Shown: piece by piece, positions 21,532-31,512 of the stretch
How positions within the stretch are numbered: position 1 is the stretch's first letter
Layout of the letters: each line of letters starts with the position of its first letter
From: Bremia lactucae
Lineage: Eukaryota > Oomycota > Peronosporomycetes > Peronosporales > Peronosporaceae
DNA length: 60,847 nucleotides
Assembly: GCF_004359215.1 (NCBI RefSeq)
Contig: NC_090614.1
Location: forward strand, 3,019,993 to 3,080,839
Reading direction: 5' to 3'
Made by a program: the position numbers and the translations under genes
The notes under the pieces: model-generated
What the model saw: only the letters and a program-made list of their open reading frames with translations
Told to the model about the DNA's origin: nothing
Databases searched by the model: none

Positions 21532-23348
21532 ATGATTAACAAGTCCATGCGGTATGCGAGTAGTGCGACACCTTGGCTGCGGTTCATGCAGCCGCGGGCG
21601 ACGCATTATTGTCTCTTGCGACTGACGTTCCGTCGGCCGTAGTGTCATCTTCTCCCGCAACTCTAAATGTTGCGGGTGGTGCACGTGGGTGATACATCAC
21701 GTGAATGCGACCCCTCTTTGGAGGTTGACTACGAATACGAGTCTGACGAAATGGCCGACTCGGGGAAAATAGAACAGTCACCTGATCATCGTCAGGCGGC
21801 TGACTGTGAGCCTTCAAATGAGGGGGCTCATTCGAGTAGACGTGCTGGTAGTATTCGCTACAGCATGTTCGGTTCCGACGATGAGGATGCTTCCTCATCG
21901 CCAGTACCGTCTTCCGTGCCGCCATTCGCACATAGTTCTGTGCGTGGTGATGACGATGGCGTAAGCCAACGTAATAACAGTTCGTGTGGTACCGCTGCTT
22001 CAGTCGGTACCACTTAGGGAATCGTAGACACTAAAATGTCTCGTCTTGCCGCTTAGAAGAAGCCGTGGCTTTTGGCCGAACAGCTAATTAATAACTTGTC
22101 TGGAGGACTGCTCCTCACAATAATTATACCTTATTTATTGCGACAAAGCTACATGGCCTTGATCCCAGCGCGAAGAACTTTCGCGCTGAGGAAGATTTTT
22201 ATTTCGATGCTTTTTTCAACCATCGATGGTATAGTGGCAAAGCCTGGCTTCAAAAACTTAACGCGATTCGCGTTAAGTTTAATAAACGAACTCCAACCGG
22301 TGCAAGGTAGAAAATGCATTGGTTGTCACGTGAGGAAGGGCTTCCATGCTTCACGTGGGGTGATCCCTGTCCGTGTTGTGTTGGCAACACGAAGCGAGTA
22401 AATGGGGATGTCGATTCGCTTTCTTCGCCTTGGGGAAATGCTTGCATCTCTATCCAGATGCGCGATGCGATTGTCGTTTTGCAATCGATTTACAAGCGCC
22501 AGGGCCACGTGTTTTCCGATGGACCTTCTGATCCATCGAATGGGTCTCATCATACTGACAGACGAGGCCCTCAACGTCAACAATCAGCTGGGAACGAGGC
22601 TCCCAGCTGTCATGTGAAGGTGGATAACCGCGCCAGCGAGCAAGATAACTCGTTCGCTGCCCCTTCACATCACGGAGGTTTTGTATACGTTCCACAAGGA
22701 AACTTTGACCACCGTGGGAATCCACCAATGGTTGTGGCGGAGGAGAAACAAATAGATACGACCGATGTGTCGGATCTAAAGTCGAAGATCGATAAACTTG
22801 ATCGCTTCCTCAATGATTTGGAGGTGGGACTTGATCACAAGCGCGGGAAGCGTCGATCGTTAGAGTAGACGGTGCAGGCTCACCATATCGAGCGGTTGGA
22901 AGACCGTTCGAAGAGTAAGTACTCCATGTTGGAATACGAACGGAAATATCACGCTGTTCGTGATGAGCTGTCGTCATCTCACCGCGGTTTCGAGGATCTT
23001 CGGACCCGACAAGAGAATCTCCAGATTCAGCATGAGGATCTGGTTCGTGGCCACAAAAATATTTTAGGGATTCTTGAAAGGGTAGTCAGATCTGTCCTTG
23101 GAAAAAACCGCGTACTGATGGTACGGGTGGAGCCGACCAACGTAAAACGTAGGCTGCGTTCGCAACCTACGTGGCAATTCTATCGTGTACGCATTGCCTC
23201 TGCGATGCAGTACACGGATGGCTCAATGAACTTGGGTAGTAGCTTACTGCTACTCACATTAGTGACTAATCGCTTAGGTAAGTTTACCGTAGAGAGTAGT
23301 ACTAGGTCATTAACTTTAATTGAAAGAACATTTGCTCTTCCATGTTAG
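21532..23348 (+). pseudogene. Antisense ORF (aORF-1), lightly broken, in G2 copy 1
   Basis: Opposite to pol, an ATG at 21532 lies 118 bp from the LTR and starts M-I-N-K-S-M-R. The next open part (21667-22017) is acidic (DYEYESDEMADSG, GSDDEDASSS). Another (22072-22401) has SYMALIPARRTFALRKI and AKPGFKNLTR. The last, 22314-23348, is a single frame of 345 codons interrupted only by one TAG at 22866. It has DPCPCC-like cysteines, passes antisense through the chromodomain, and ends in heptad-rich sequence (SKIDKLDRFLND, LEYERKYHAVRDEL, RTRQENLQIQHEDL) typical of a coiled coil. Long open antisense reading where the sense strand has stops argues that this frame was under selection. No known family is recognised. 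Confidence 0.55.
22450..22728 (-). pseudogene. Chromodomain of the integrase, G2 copy 1
   Basis: Minus-strand 92-codon frame: FLVERIQNLRDVKGQRTSYLARWRGYPPSHDSWEPRSQL, the chromodomain fold signature (V-E-x-I, Y-L-x-R-W-x-G-Y, S-W-E-P). In chromoviruses this module at the end of integrase directs insertion by binding modified histones. A TGA stop about 110 bp upstream in the same frame separates it from the GPY/F region. The domain itself is not broken. Confidence 0.88.
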
Positions 23349-23520
23349 GCTGATTTCCATTTCTGACGGTCCACTGCGTTAGCAATGGAATCTTGTACGA
23401 AACAGATTATAGATTCTCGAGTCAGCAGAAATTCTTCTGCTGACTCATTTATTTTGTCTTTTTCAGTACGCTTCGTGCGTACTGCCATGAGATCTTTCTC
23501 ATCATCGATGTCGATTGGTT
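23090..23520 (-). pseudogene. Integrase linker and GPY/F module, G2 copy 1
   Basis: Minus-strand translation gives EFLLTRESIICFVQDSIANAVD (about 23460-23370), then LVTNVGSSKLLP, FIGPFTVL and RRLRTHPTFYVGRLHPYHQY (about 23280-23120, spread over two frames). This is the GPY/F domain that lies between the integrase core and the chromodomain. Confidence 0.65.
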
Positions 23521-23623
23521 CGACATCACTCGTGTCGTTGTGAAGCTCGACGCGTGATGAGCATGAGCCAGAGCTAATTTTGCTCGTGGGAGTCCCCCCC
23601 CTAAACCTAGAGGATCCCTCTAA

Positions 23624-24330
23624 TTAGGTTGGTATGCGTGGATGGCGTAAGCCATTCATGATGAACGGTGTATGCGTTGAAGATGCATGCACCGAATTAT
23701 TTGTGGCGAAGTCGACCATCGGTGAAAACTCGCTCCAATTTGGATGCGATTGGACGTAACCTTGAAGTATCTCTTCGAGGACGCGATTTGCGCGTTCCGT
23801 CTGACCATCTGTCTCTGGATGATCAGAAGTTGACATAGTCAGCCGTTTCCCGAGAGATCGGAACACGGATTGCCAAAACTCCGCTGCAAATCGTGGATCT
23901 CAATCCGAGACCAGTTCACGAAGTAATTCGTGGAGTTTGAATATCGTGTCGATAAAGAAACGGGCATAGCCCGGAGCCGTGGTCGACTCTGGTACTGCAG
24001 CAAGATGGTACATCTTGCTGATCTGCCTACAAAAACAAGGATTCCATTGTTTTTGTGATCGAATCCAAAGACGAAGTCCATAGATACGGACTGCCAACAT
24101 TCTGCCGGAAGTGGTAGAGGTTGGAGAGGTGCGCGGGATGAAGGGCTAGGCTTCACCCATTGACATACCTTGCAAGCACGAATTCGAACTGATACTGGCG
24201 GGGCCGGTAAAAGTCGCGACTTACTATTAGATAAGTCTTCTCACGTCCACGATGCCCACTTGTTGGTGCATCATGACACTCATACATGATGCGCAAGCGC
24301 AAATCATTGTGAGTTGGGACGACGACATGT
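23624..24330 (-). pseudogene. Integrase zinc-binding module and catalytic core, G2 copy 1
   Basis: The HHCC module reads YECHDAPTSGHRGREKTY ... CKVCQ (about 24290-24170). The core continues with SVSMDFVFGFDHKNN (first Asp), then after frameshifts LTMSTSDHPETDGQTERANRVLEEI (23830-23760, including the catalytic Glu) and VHASSTHTPFIMNGLRHPR. The second-Asp region is frameshifted near 24000. Confidence 0.8.
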
Positions 24331-24515
24331 GGAGTGTCGCCGGCAACGGCTTAGTAATAAAATAATTCGTTGCGGGTTGTGTATCGATCGGATGATGTTC
24401 GATATAAAGCCGGAAAATCTTTATAAGATTTATCGGATGGATTCATCAGATGATCCATTAACCGCAGAAGGTCCTTATCTTATGCGTATGTTTTCTTTAT
24501 GCAATCAAACAAGGT

Positions 24516-25007
24516 TCATGACGGGCAACTTAAAATGAGTGTTGCAACAGCGGGATTATTTTCACTGTCGAAATGCGCAGCCGGCTCGAAATCGGGTCGG
24601 CGTGATAGCGCATCAGCGACGACAATAAGTATCTCTGGTTTATATTCCACGGAGAAATTATACTCCGCAAAGAAGGATAGCCACCTCGCCATTCTTTGCG
24701 AGATGTGTGGACTATTTACGGCCGTGCGTAATGACGCATGGTCCGTATATACGATGAACGGTCTATCTCCGAGGAGATAGAGCCTAAACTTAGTCATTGC
24801 ATATTTCATGGCAAGGAGTTTCTTGTCATGCACTGGGTAATTGCGTTCAGCTGGTTGCAGCTGACGCGATTGGTAACAGACGTCGCGGTCCGCGCCGTCT
24901 GTATCGTATTGCATTAATGCACAGCCGATAGCGAAATCGCTGGCGTCATAGACCGCATGGAATGGTCCGCCTTGATCTGCAATCGCCAAGATGGGCGATT
25001 GCATCAA
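24516..25007 (-). pseudogene. RNase H domain, G2 copy 1
   Basis: A single open frame of 163 codons: SPILAIADQGGPFHAVYDASDFAIGCA, NYPVHDKKLLAMKYA, FIVYTDHASLRTA, FFAEYNFSVEYKPE, VADALSRRPDFEPAA. The catalytic acidic motifs (YDAS, YTDHAS and VADALS) are present, so this is one of the few intact pol domains in the window. Confidence 0.88.
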
Positions 25008-25118
25008 GCTTTGCTTGATACCTTCAAATGAACGCTAACAATCAGCGTTCCATAGCCATTTCTCGTCTTTGTTCTAGAGACGAGAGAGATGAACTGTCAT
25101 CTCGGCATAATTGCGGAA

Positions 25119-25980
25119 TTACTTGTGCAAGTACGCCGCTAATCCAAGGCACTTTCTAAGTCCTTTGACATCGACTGGAACTGGCCAGTCGGTAATTGCC
25201 TTGATCTTTTCGGAATCAGGGCGCACGCCGTGTTTATTGACGATACCGACGATGCACCAAAGAAGTGGTATTTCGCTTGCAGCGAATATCCTGTTCTTGA
25301 GATTTGCGTATAACTTACGCTTTTGCATAAGTGTAAGGATCTGAAGAACGTGAGTTTTATGAACTTCCACCTCCGTCGTTTCGTCCATGTACCGGCTATG
25401 GACGAATACATCGTCAAAATAACTCGGTGCGAATTCTCGCAACGGTCCCAACAGAATCGTTACGCATCTGTTGAATGTTGCAGGAGTGTTACTGTGCCCC
25501 TGTGGCAATACTAGTCATTCGCAGAGCATCCCACTGGGAGTGCTCACTTCTGTGTACATGATGTCCCGTTCACGCATAAGGATCTGATAAAATCCATTCA
25601 GCAGATACATAGACTTAAAGATGGTACTCTTAGACATATCATCTATGACTACGTCTTTTCTATGTATCGACGTTTGAGCCGGTTTCGTCGCAGCATTCAG
25701 TTTATTGAATGCGTGCGCAATCCGCCACCCTCCGGTGGCCTTTCGCACACAGAAGTTCGGAGAGCTATGTGGGAAGGTTGACTCCCTTACATGGCCCGCT
25801 TTTACTTGATTGGTAAAATTTTTATCGATCGCAAGTACTTCTTCACGAGGCAGTGGCCACTGCTTCATGACACAGTACTTCGAGCCCGGTATGAGCTCGA
25901 TCTCATGTCGAGTGCCTTTATCCTAAGGCAACTCGCATGGAATTATTTCAGGCAATACATCCCTGAATTCAATTAAATCC
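25119..25980 (-). pseudogene. Reverse transcriptase, G2 copy 1
   Basis: Frame 25868-25515 holds QWPLPREEVLAID, RIAHAFNKLNAAT, SIHRKDVVIDDM, MYLLNGFYQILM and TPSGML. After a stop at 25515 the frame 25508-25119 continues with MPQGHSNTPATFNRC, SYFDDVFVHSR (FDD catalytic pair intact) and the thumb KLYANLKNRIFAASE ... ITDWPVPVDVKGLRKCLGL. One nonsense codon between the two halves is the main defect. Confidence 0.88.
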
Positions 25981-26292
25981 TTGTATAAAGGATTTGTTTA
26001 ATGTGACTTCCAGGATTAAATATCTCTCAATCCGAGTCTTTTACATCGAGGACACTTTCGTTCATCGATGATCTGCTGAGAACCCGTTCGTTCTCTGCAA
26101 AACTTACCGCTGATCAAATATCGGTTACGTATTCGTCCTCTGTGACGAGTAGGCAGATCTGCTTGATTCTACCACTATGCAGATCTCTCAAGAACCGCTT
26201 GGGTTCTAGGGTTGGTAATTGAATTATCTCCGAAACTAACTTCGGAGGCGCATACAGATCAAGAGTATAAGCGCCTACTCTTGATCCGTCAT

Positions 26293-27160
26293 NNNNNNNN
26301 NNNNNNNNNNNNNNNNNNNNNNNNNNNNNNNNNNNNNNNNNNNNNNNNNNNNNNNNNNNNNNNNNNNNNNNNNNNNNNNNNNNNNNNNNNNNNNNNNNNN
26401 NNNNNNNNNNNNNNNNNNNNNNNNNNNNNNNNNNNNNNNNNNNNNNNNNNNNNNNNNNNNNNNNNNNNNNNNNNNNNNNNNNNNNNNNNNNNNNNNNNNN
26501 NNNNNNNNNNNNNNNNNNNNNNNNNNNNNNNNNNNNNNNNNNNNNNNNNNNNNNNNNNNNNNNNNNNNNNNNNNNNNNNNNNNNNNNNNNNNNNNNNNNN
26601 NNNNNNNNNNNNNNNNNNNNNNNNNNNNNNNNNNNNNNNNNNNNNNNNNNNNNNNNNNNNNNNNNNNNNNNNNNNNNNNNNNNNNNNNNNNNNNNNNNNN
26701 NNNNNNNNNNNNNNNNNNNNNNNNNNNNNNNNNNNNNNNNNNNNNNNNNNNNNNNNNNNNNNNNNNNNNNNNNNNNNNNNNNNNNNNNNNNNNNNNNNNN
26801 NNNNNNNNNNNNNNNNNNNNNNNNNNNNNNNNNNNNNNNNNNNNNNNNNNNNNNNNNNNNNNNNNNNNNNNNNNNNNNNNNNNNNNNNNNNNNNNNNNNN
26901 NNNNNNNNNNNNNNNNNNNNNNNNNNNNNNNNNNNNNNNNNNNNNNNNNNNNNNNNNNNNNNNNNNNNNNNNNNNNNNNNNNNNNNNNNNNNNNNNNNNN
27001 NNNNNNNNNNNNNNNNNNNNNNNNNNNNNNNNNNNNNNNNNNNNNNNNNNNNNNNNNNNNNNNNNNNNNNNNNNNNNNNNNNNNNNNNNNNNNNNNNNNN
27101 NNNNNNNNNNNNNNNNNNNNNNNNNNNNNNNNNNNNNNNNNNNNNNNNNNNNNNNNNNNN
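26293..27160. other. Assembly gap (868 N)
   Basis: The run of N falls between the protease-RT linker and RT of the G2 element. Frames that appear open across it are meaningless. Sequence on both sides belongs to the same element and orientation. Confidence 0.99.
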
Positions 27161-27702
27161 AGGAGATTTCTCCTCAAGTACGTGGGGACTTATTCCCTCA
27201 ACGTCTTCCGAGTGTGATTGCACTATCACAGTCGGGTCCTCTACGGTCGACTCTCTACTCGACCTAGGATCATGGTGTTGTCCATTTTGGACAACCAGTA
27301 TCTTCCTTGAATGTCGCCCGAAAGGCGTACATTCATGTCTCAATCCACTCGACTTATTCGAGTAGTGGACCTTCGGCGCTGCCTGTGCATTCGCACAGCC
27401 GCCGGCAGCTGACTCGACTGGGTGATTAGTAATAACAATGTGATCATGTGCAGTCGTACTAACGACCGTACCACAAGCGAGGCCATCGCACTCACTCGTA
27501 GTACATCCACACGCTTGTGACGCTCCAAGTCGTTCATCAGATGGCCATCTAATGAACAAGTGGCAGGCATCTTAACGGATCGATGCTGCCAGCTAATTCT
27601 TGGCTCATAATTTTTGAGCCACGGTAAATCTAGGATGACATCAAATTTGTCACTCAAGTCCGGTACGATGAAATCATCATCGTACTGTAAATCTTTTAAC
27701 AT
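27161..27702 (-). pseudogene. Protease C-terminal side and protease-RT linker, G2 copy 1
   Basis: Frame 27702-27340 begins with DFIVPDLSDKFDVILDLPWLKNYEPRISW, the conserved I-L-G-x-P-W-L region after the protease active site (Gly replaced by Asp here). The other frame (27559 leftward) has the SDERL...CANAQAAP linker also seen at 11049-11363. Confidence 0.7.
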
Positions 27703-27711
27703 GTAGTGAGA

Positions 27712-28266
27712 TTACACTACGCGTTTCATTACTGTTATCGATGCGCCTGTCGCTAGACGCACCGTCATCCTCGTTGGAGGGATGTCGCGCTCAACATATT
27801 TGAGCCTACAAACCTCTAGCGACTGGCGACGAATAAAGTTATTTGACGCTCCACAGTCCACTAGGGCTCTGAGTGACAAATCATTTGTCACTTTCAACTT
27901 CAAGGTGATGAGGGATACCTCATCACCAGGTGCAGAGACACATAATGATTGTGTGTCTGGAGCAACTTTAGTCAAGAGATTTGCAATTTCTCTTGAGGTT
28001 GCTGGATCAGTAGAACGTTTCGTCCCTACTGACCTCGACCGTTTTTTGGCGGTCCGCCTCGCTGTTGCGATTTCGCAACAACGTCGGACCCGCGACCGTT
28101 GCCCTTTTGGCATTCGGTCTATAATTACGTTCATCAGGGCATTACACTCATGAGCGTAGTGTCCTAATTTTTGACAGCGATTGCATTCCTGCAATCGCTT
28201 ATTGTTCGAAAAAGCAAGGTTTCTCGCTTTCGACATATAACAGGTCCATAGGTTCTGGACCTCCAA
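27712..28266 (-). pseudogene. Nucleocapsid zinc knuckle and aspartic protease, G2 copy 1
   Basis: One 184-codon frame contains a CX2CX4HX4C zinc knuckle (CNRCQKLGHYAHEC) near residues 28-41, a basic patch, and the protease block DEVSLITLKLKVTNDLSLRALVDCGASNNFIRRQSLE with the active-site D-C-G-A. The frame is offset by one base from the capsid frame upstream, so a Gag-Pro junction frameshift (programmed or mutational) lies near 28200-28260. Confidence 0.85.
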
Positions 28267-29136
28267 GCTCGTGTCGTCTTGGAGGACGATATGATGACGA
28301 ATTAGCTTGAGCCTGTGTCAAGCTAAAGTCCTCCTGTACCGCAACGGATATTGCTTTTTGAAGCGTATCCGATTCCAAGCGGAACAGGTGGGTCTTAACG
28401 GGACCATCCGTAAAACCTTGCATGAACACCGTAATCAACATGCGTTCATGAACGAAGTTGTTTGTGATACAGCTCGCTAAGACTCGTATGTGCTGGGCAT
28501 AAGCGTGAACATCACGCTTGCCATGCTTGAGCTTAAAAATCTCTTATCGAGCTCTGAACTCAGCCCTAGGCGGTTCAAACGTCTGTTTAAGCCGGGCGTT
28601 CAAAGCCTCTAGCGAGCCAAAGACATATGGGTCGCGCAACTTGAGGTCTAGTGCCCATGTTTTGGCACGACCTGCCAAATTTGACAAAGCAAATGCGACT
28701 TGCATTTGCTCGTCGACGATATGACGAGACTTTATGGCATCGTCCAACTCGATAAACCATTTTAAGAGGGAGTTTCTTCGACTCCCCTATACTTAGAGAT
28801 GTTAATCTTTAAGGTTTCGGGACGACGCGTGTGCGTCATCCCAGGTACAGGGTTCTGTACCTGTTGTAATCTCAACAGTTCTGCCTGTTGAGAGACTTGC
28901 CGACTGAGCAAGACTACTTTCTCCTTCTCCTTAGCCTCGTCAAGTTCATGTTGTATGAACTTGGCGATGGATGAATGGAGGGCATCTCTGTCCAAACCGG
29001 ACAGCATGGCCAAGATGGCATCATTCCCTACGGTCGAAATCGTTCGTTCGACCACACTCCTTTCTATGTCACTTAGAAAGAAGTAGCTATCACGCGAAAC
29101 GTGATACGTATTTCCATTATCATCCACCATGTCCAT
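28199..29136 (-). pseudogene. Gag matrix/capsid region, G2 copy 1
   Basis: It starts at an ATG at 29136 (M-D-M-V-D-D-N-G-N). The first frame (29136-28762) carries an acidic/coiled N-terminus (DEAKEKEKVVLLSRQVSQQAELL) and ends KYRGVEETPS-stop. One base is missing there relative to the continuing frame LLKWFIELDDAIK. The capsid goes on with LSNLAGRAKTWA, RLKQTFEPPRAEF (28747-28544) and, in a further frame, FMQGFTDGPVKTHLFRL and PEPMDLLYVESEKP (28441-28199). Confidence 0.85.
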
Positions 29137-29239
29137 GTTAGTTGATGGAACTGTGGTCCTTGAACGGACTACAAAGTGCTACCAGCAACGTTCTCCAACC
29201 GATGTGTGCCCCAATACATAAGAAGTCGAAGCTACTAAA

Positions 29240-29667
29240 TATAACTGGGCGTATCGTTACATGAAATAACACCTAAAGGTTGCTAATTAATATATTATCT
29301 AGAAGTTAGGTAATATTTGGAGAATGTTACTTTACATGGTAATATTCTAAAAAGCTTATCCATTGGTAGATATAGACATTATATCTACTTTCTCCGCGGT
29401 CCAGTCAGCGCTGGACGCGCGCAAAGAGAGAGACAGATAAGACTTTATTACATGTTTTGTATTAGTATATAATTAACTAGTAGTAAACAGATTTAAACAG
29501 AAGAACTTAATTATATTAAAAACAGTTTTCAATTAACCCTCTGGAAAGCAAGTGTTTCAAAGAGAGTCTTCCTCTGCAGGTACTAGTGTACGTGACGTGA
29601 GGCACCACTCGCACTGAGGCGGAGTGGACTTGTACTGAAGCAGTACAAGTCAGTAGTGCCCCGTTAC
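29240..29667 (+). repeat. G2 LTR in + orientation next to a minus-strand gag leader
   Basis: 428 bp, from T-A-TAACTGGGCGTATCG (degenerate TGTAACGGGGTGTATCG) to ...GTGCCCCGTTAC. It reads in the opposite direction to the LTR at 21002-21414, although the element between them is minus strand throughout. The right edge joins directly to G3 integrase sequence at 29668. Confidence 0.85.
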
Positions 29668-30227
29668 CCCTTACCACTGCGTGGTTCAGGGCTTGGTGGG
29701 GGAGAACTAGCCGATCGGCTAGCTGATATCAGCCCTGTTACCGTTCGGAAACAAGTAAGCGAGTTTCTCGCGACGAGATTTAGTGTCTTAAGCCATGTAA
29801 GGGATACGATGACTGATAGCCAAGACAAGCAAAAAGAACAAGCAGATGCCAAAGGCAGAAGCTGTATTAATTCTTATATGGTCGGAGACGGAGTTTTTTA
29901 CTAAACGCTAAAAACATACCTACAAACCTGATTTCCGCGGTCTTCAAGACCAAATTGCTCCCGCGCTTTATTGGACCATTTACGGTCGTGTCCAAGAATG
30001 GCCTAGCTTATACGCTATACCTTCATAGCAAGCTGTGTACACACCCAGTATTCTACGTTGGCTTGCTCAAGCCATATCGGGACCCTTTCAACGTGGAATT
30101 GAAGGCGCTTGCGCCGAGACAGGCGGGCGTGCCGCAGATTGCTCCATCCTCACCAGGATATCCAGCTGGCCCTTTAAACGAGGCTGCTGACGCTCTAGCG
30201 TCGAAAGACGGTCCTGAATCGCCTTAA
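29668..30227 (+). pseudogene. Integrase C-terminal part with GPY/F module, G3 copy 2
   Basis: Reads LPLRGSGLGGGE, ADISPVTVRKQVSEFLATRFSVLSHVRD, DKQKEQADAKGR then, after one frameshift near 29905, LLPRFIGPFTVVSKNGLAYTLYL and LCTHPVFYVGLLKPYRDPF. A Pro/Ala-rich linker to the stop at 30225 follows. The catalytic core is missing because the copy is truncated on its left. Confidence 0.75.
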
Positions 30228-30329
30228 AAGAGCTATCAACCCGAGCAAGGACCTCACGAATAAGTTGCACCTCGTGCCGTAGAGCATCAAATGCTTCCGC
30301 CGAAATTTCGGCCCCCTCCCGCGCTGCTT

Positions 30330-30560
30330 GATGCGCAGGGAACCTTCAGTTTCATGTGGAGAAACTTTTAGAGCAACGTCGTCGTGAGGGTCAATACCAG
30401 TATCTGGTGAAGTGGCTAGGGTACCCCTTTTCTAAAAAACTCGTGGGAGTTCGAGGTACCTCTTCGGCAAGATTGCCCGTACGCCGTTGACGTTTTTGAG
30501 CGCCAAGCTCAGGGTCAACTCGCGTCAAACGACGCTTCCCACCACAAAACGTGGGATTAT
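30330..30560 (+). pseudogene. Chromodomain, G3 copy 2
   Basis: Translation over two frames gives FSFHVEKLLEQRRREGQYQYLVKWLGYP and KNSWEFEVPLRQDCP, the chromodomain pattern (V-E-K-L-L, Y-L-V-K-W-x-G-Y-P, N-S-W-E). It is a distinct subfamily from the G2 chromodomain (different linker and a Gln/Arg-rich first strand). Confidence 0.7.
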
Positions 30561-30590
30561 GCGAATCTATAGCCTCAGTGCGGCTTCGAT

Positions 30591-31388
30591 CTACAGTTGT
30601 ACGGTCAACCGAAGCACTGAAATATCATCTAAGCCTCTCTTCGTTTTGTGGCATAATTGCCGAACGTAACTGGTTTCGGCCTTAAGCTTAGCGAAATCGA
30701 AGCGAAGCTTCCGTTCCAAACGAACATCGCCTCTATCCGCAGACTCTCTAGTATTCCAAATCTTACGAAGTCGGCGGGCACGGTGGACCCAGCTCTCAAA
30801 TGAGACTTCGTTTTCACTCCTTATTTCGTTTGGAAACAAAACGATCGGAATTTCCCTCATGGAAGTCACCGAAGCCCCACGGGCTTGATCACGTAAACGC
30901 ATCAGATACTGGCTTCGCGCCATTACCTTTGGCGTATGGTACTGCTCATGAAGAGCGTCGCGGGCAGCGATCTCTTCCGGCGTCCTCGCCGGGTCACCGG
31001 AGATCCAGGTGCCCAAGCTGTGACCCGCTATCTCTTTGAGACGCTTGTCCGCACTAAGCGGAGTGAATCTATATTCACTATGAGCTTTAGCTTTCGCTAT
31101 CTCGGCAGCCCGACGACGAGCTCTTTCCTCTATGAGGATTACGCCCTCTTGCTCTTCATCGAGCGGATTCGTAATGATATTAGACTCAGGGTCCCGTATC
31201 TTGCTCAACGCATTTAAAACATCAGCGGCACCACGTTCTGGGAACGGTATTCGGGGCCCGCCGACGTTCATCCGGAGGAGAAAGCGTGAGAGAACGACGC
31301 TCTTTCTCCTCCTCTTCTGATGGAGAGTGACTTTCAAAGTCCACCATTCCCTCATCGTCGAGGAAGGTGCTAAGAGTCTGTGACTCAC
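30591..31388 (-). CDS. Intact antisense ORF (aORF-2) in a G3 Gypsy element, unknown function
   Basis: 265 codons without a stop on the strand opposite to pol, between the chromodomain and the 3' LTR. It starts at an ATG at 31388, 125 bp from the LTR. The predicted protein is strongly charged: a basic N-terminus, PFPERGAADVLNAL, NIITNPLDEEQE, an Arg/Ala/Glu-rich helical stretch (EERARRRAAEIAKAKA), TPEEIAARDALHEQYHTPKV, VLFPNEIRSENEVSFESWVHRARRLRKIW and a basic end (RLERKLRFDFAKLKAE). Equivalent peptides recur in the other G3 copy (18840-19620), so the frame is conserved at protein level. A further open antisense piece (30270-30088, a Leu/Arg/Gln coiled-coil-like stretch) lies downstream. I do not recognise a domain. 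It could be an accessory or regulatory protein, by analogy with antisense ORFs of plant Tat-lineage elements. Confidence 0.55.
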   Translation of the reverse strand: MSHRLLAPSSTMREWWTLKVTLHQKRRRKSVVLSRFLLRMNVGGPRIPFPERGAADVLNALSKIRDPESNIITNPLDEEQEGVILIEERARRRAAEIAKAKAHSEYRFTPLSADKRLKEIAGHSLGTWISGDPARTPEEIAARDALHEQYHTPKVMARSQYLMRLRDQARGASVTSMREIPIVLFPNEIRSENEVSFESWVHRARRLRKIWNTRESADRGDVRLERKLRFDFAKLKAETSYVRQLCHKTKRGLDDISVLRLTVQL

Positions 31389-31512
31389 GCTTGATTGTTA
31401 TGAGACAAAAGGAAAGAAAAACACAACCGAACGGTTAGCTATTTAGGTTCCAACCTCAAAGAGGAAATGAAGCGAATGTGCCACTCGGTGTCAACAGTCT
31501 GATGGGGAAGGG

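Larger units (their letters stand above)
21002..29239 (-). mobile_element. Near-complete Gypsy element, group G2 (copy 1), chromodomain type
   Basis: On the minus strand: gag (29136-28199), zinc knuckle (about 28190), protease (28100-27712), linker (27702-27161), an 868-bp N gap, RT (25980-25119), RNase H (25007-24516), integrase zinc module and core (24330-23624), GPY/F (about 23300-23100), chromodomain (22728-22450), a 1-kb tail, a polypurine tract (21427-21415) and the 3' LTR (21414-21002). Single frameshifts rather than large deletions break most domains, so this is the best-preserved copy. An LTR does follow the gag leader at 29240, but in the opposite orientation. Confidence 0.9.

Noticed and set aside
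26114..27559. 481-codon minus-strand frame
   Set aside because: Most of it is N from the assembly gap. Only the ends carry real element sequence.
29247..29667. Reading 29240-29667 as the normal 5' LTR of the G2 element
   Set aside because: Its orientation (TGTAACGGGGTGTATCG end on the left) is opposite to that required for a minus-strand element; reported as an anomaly.
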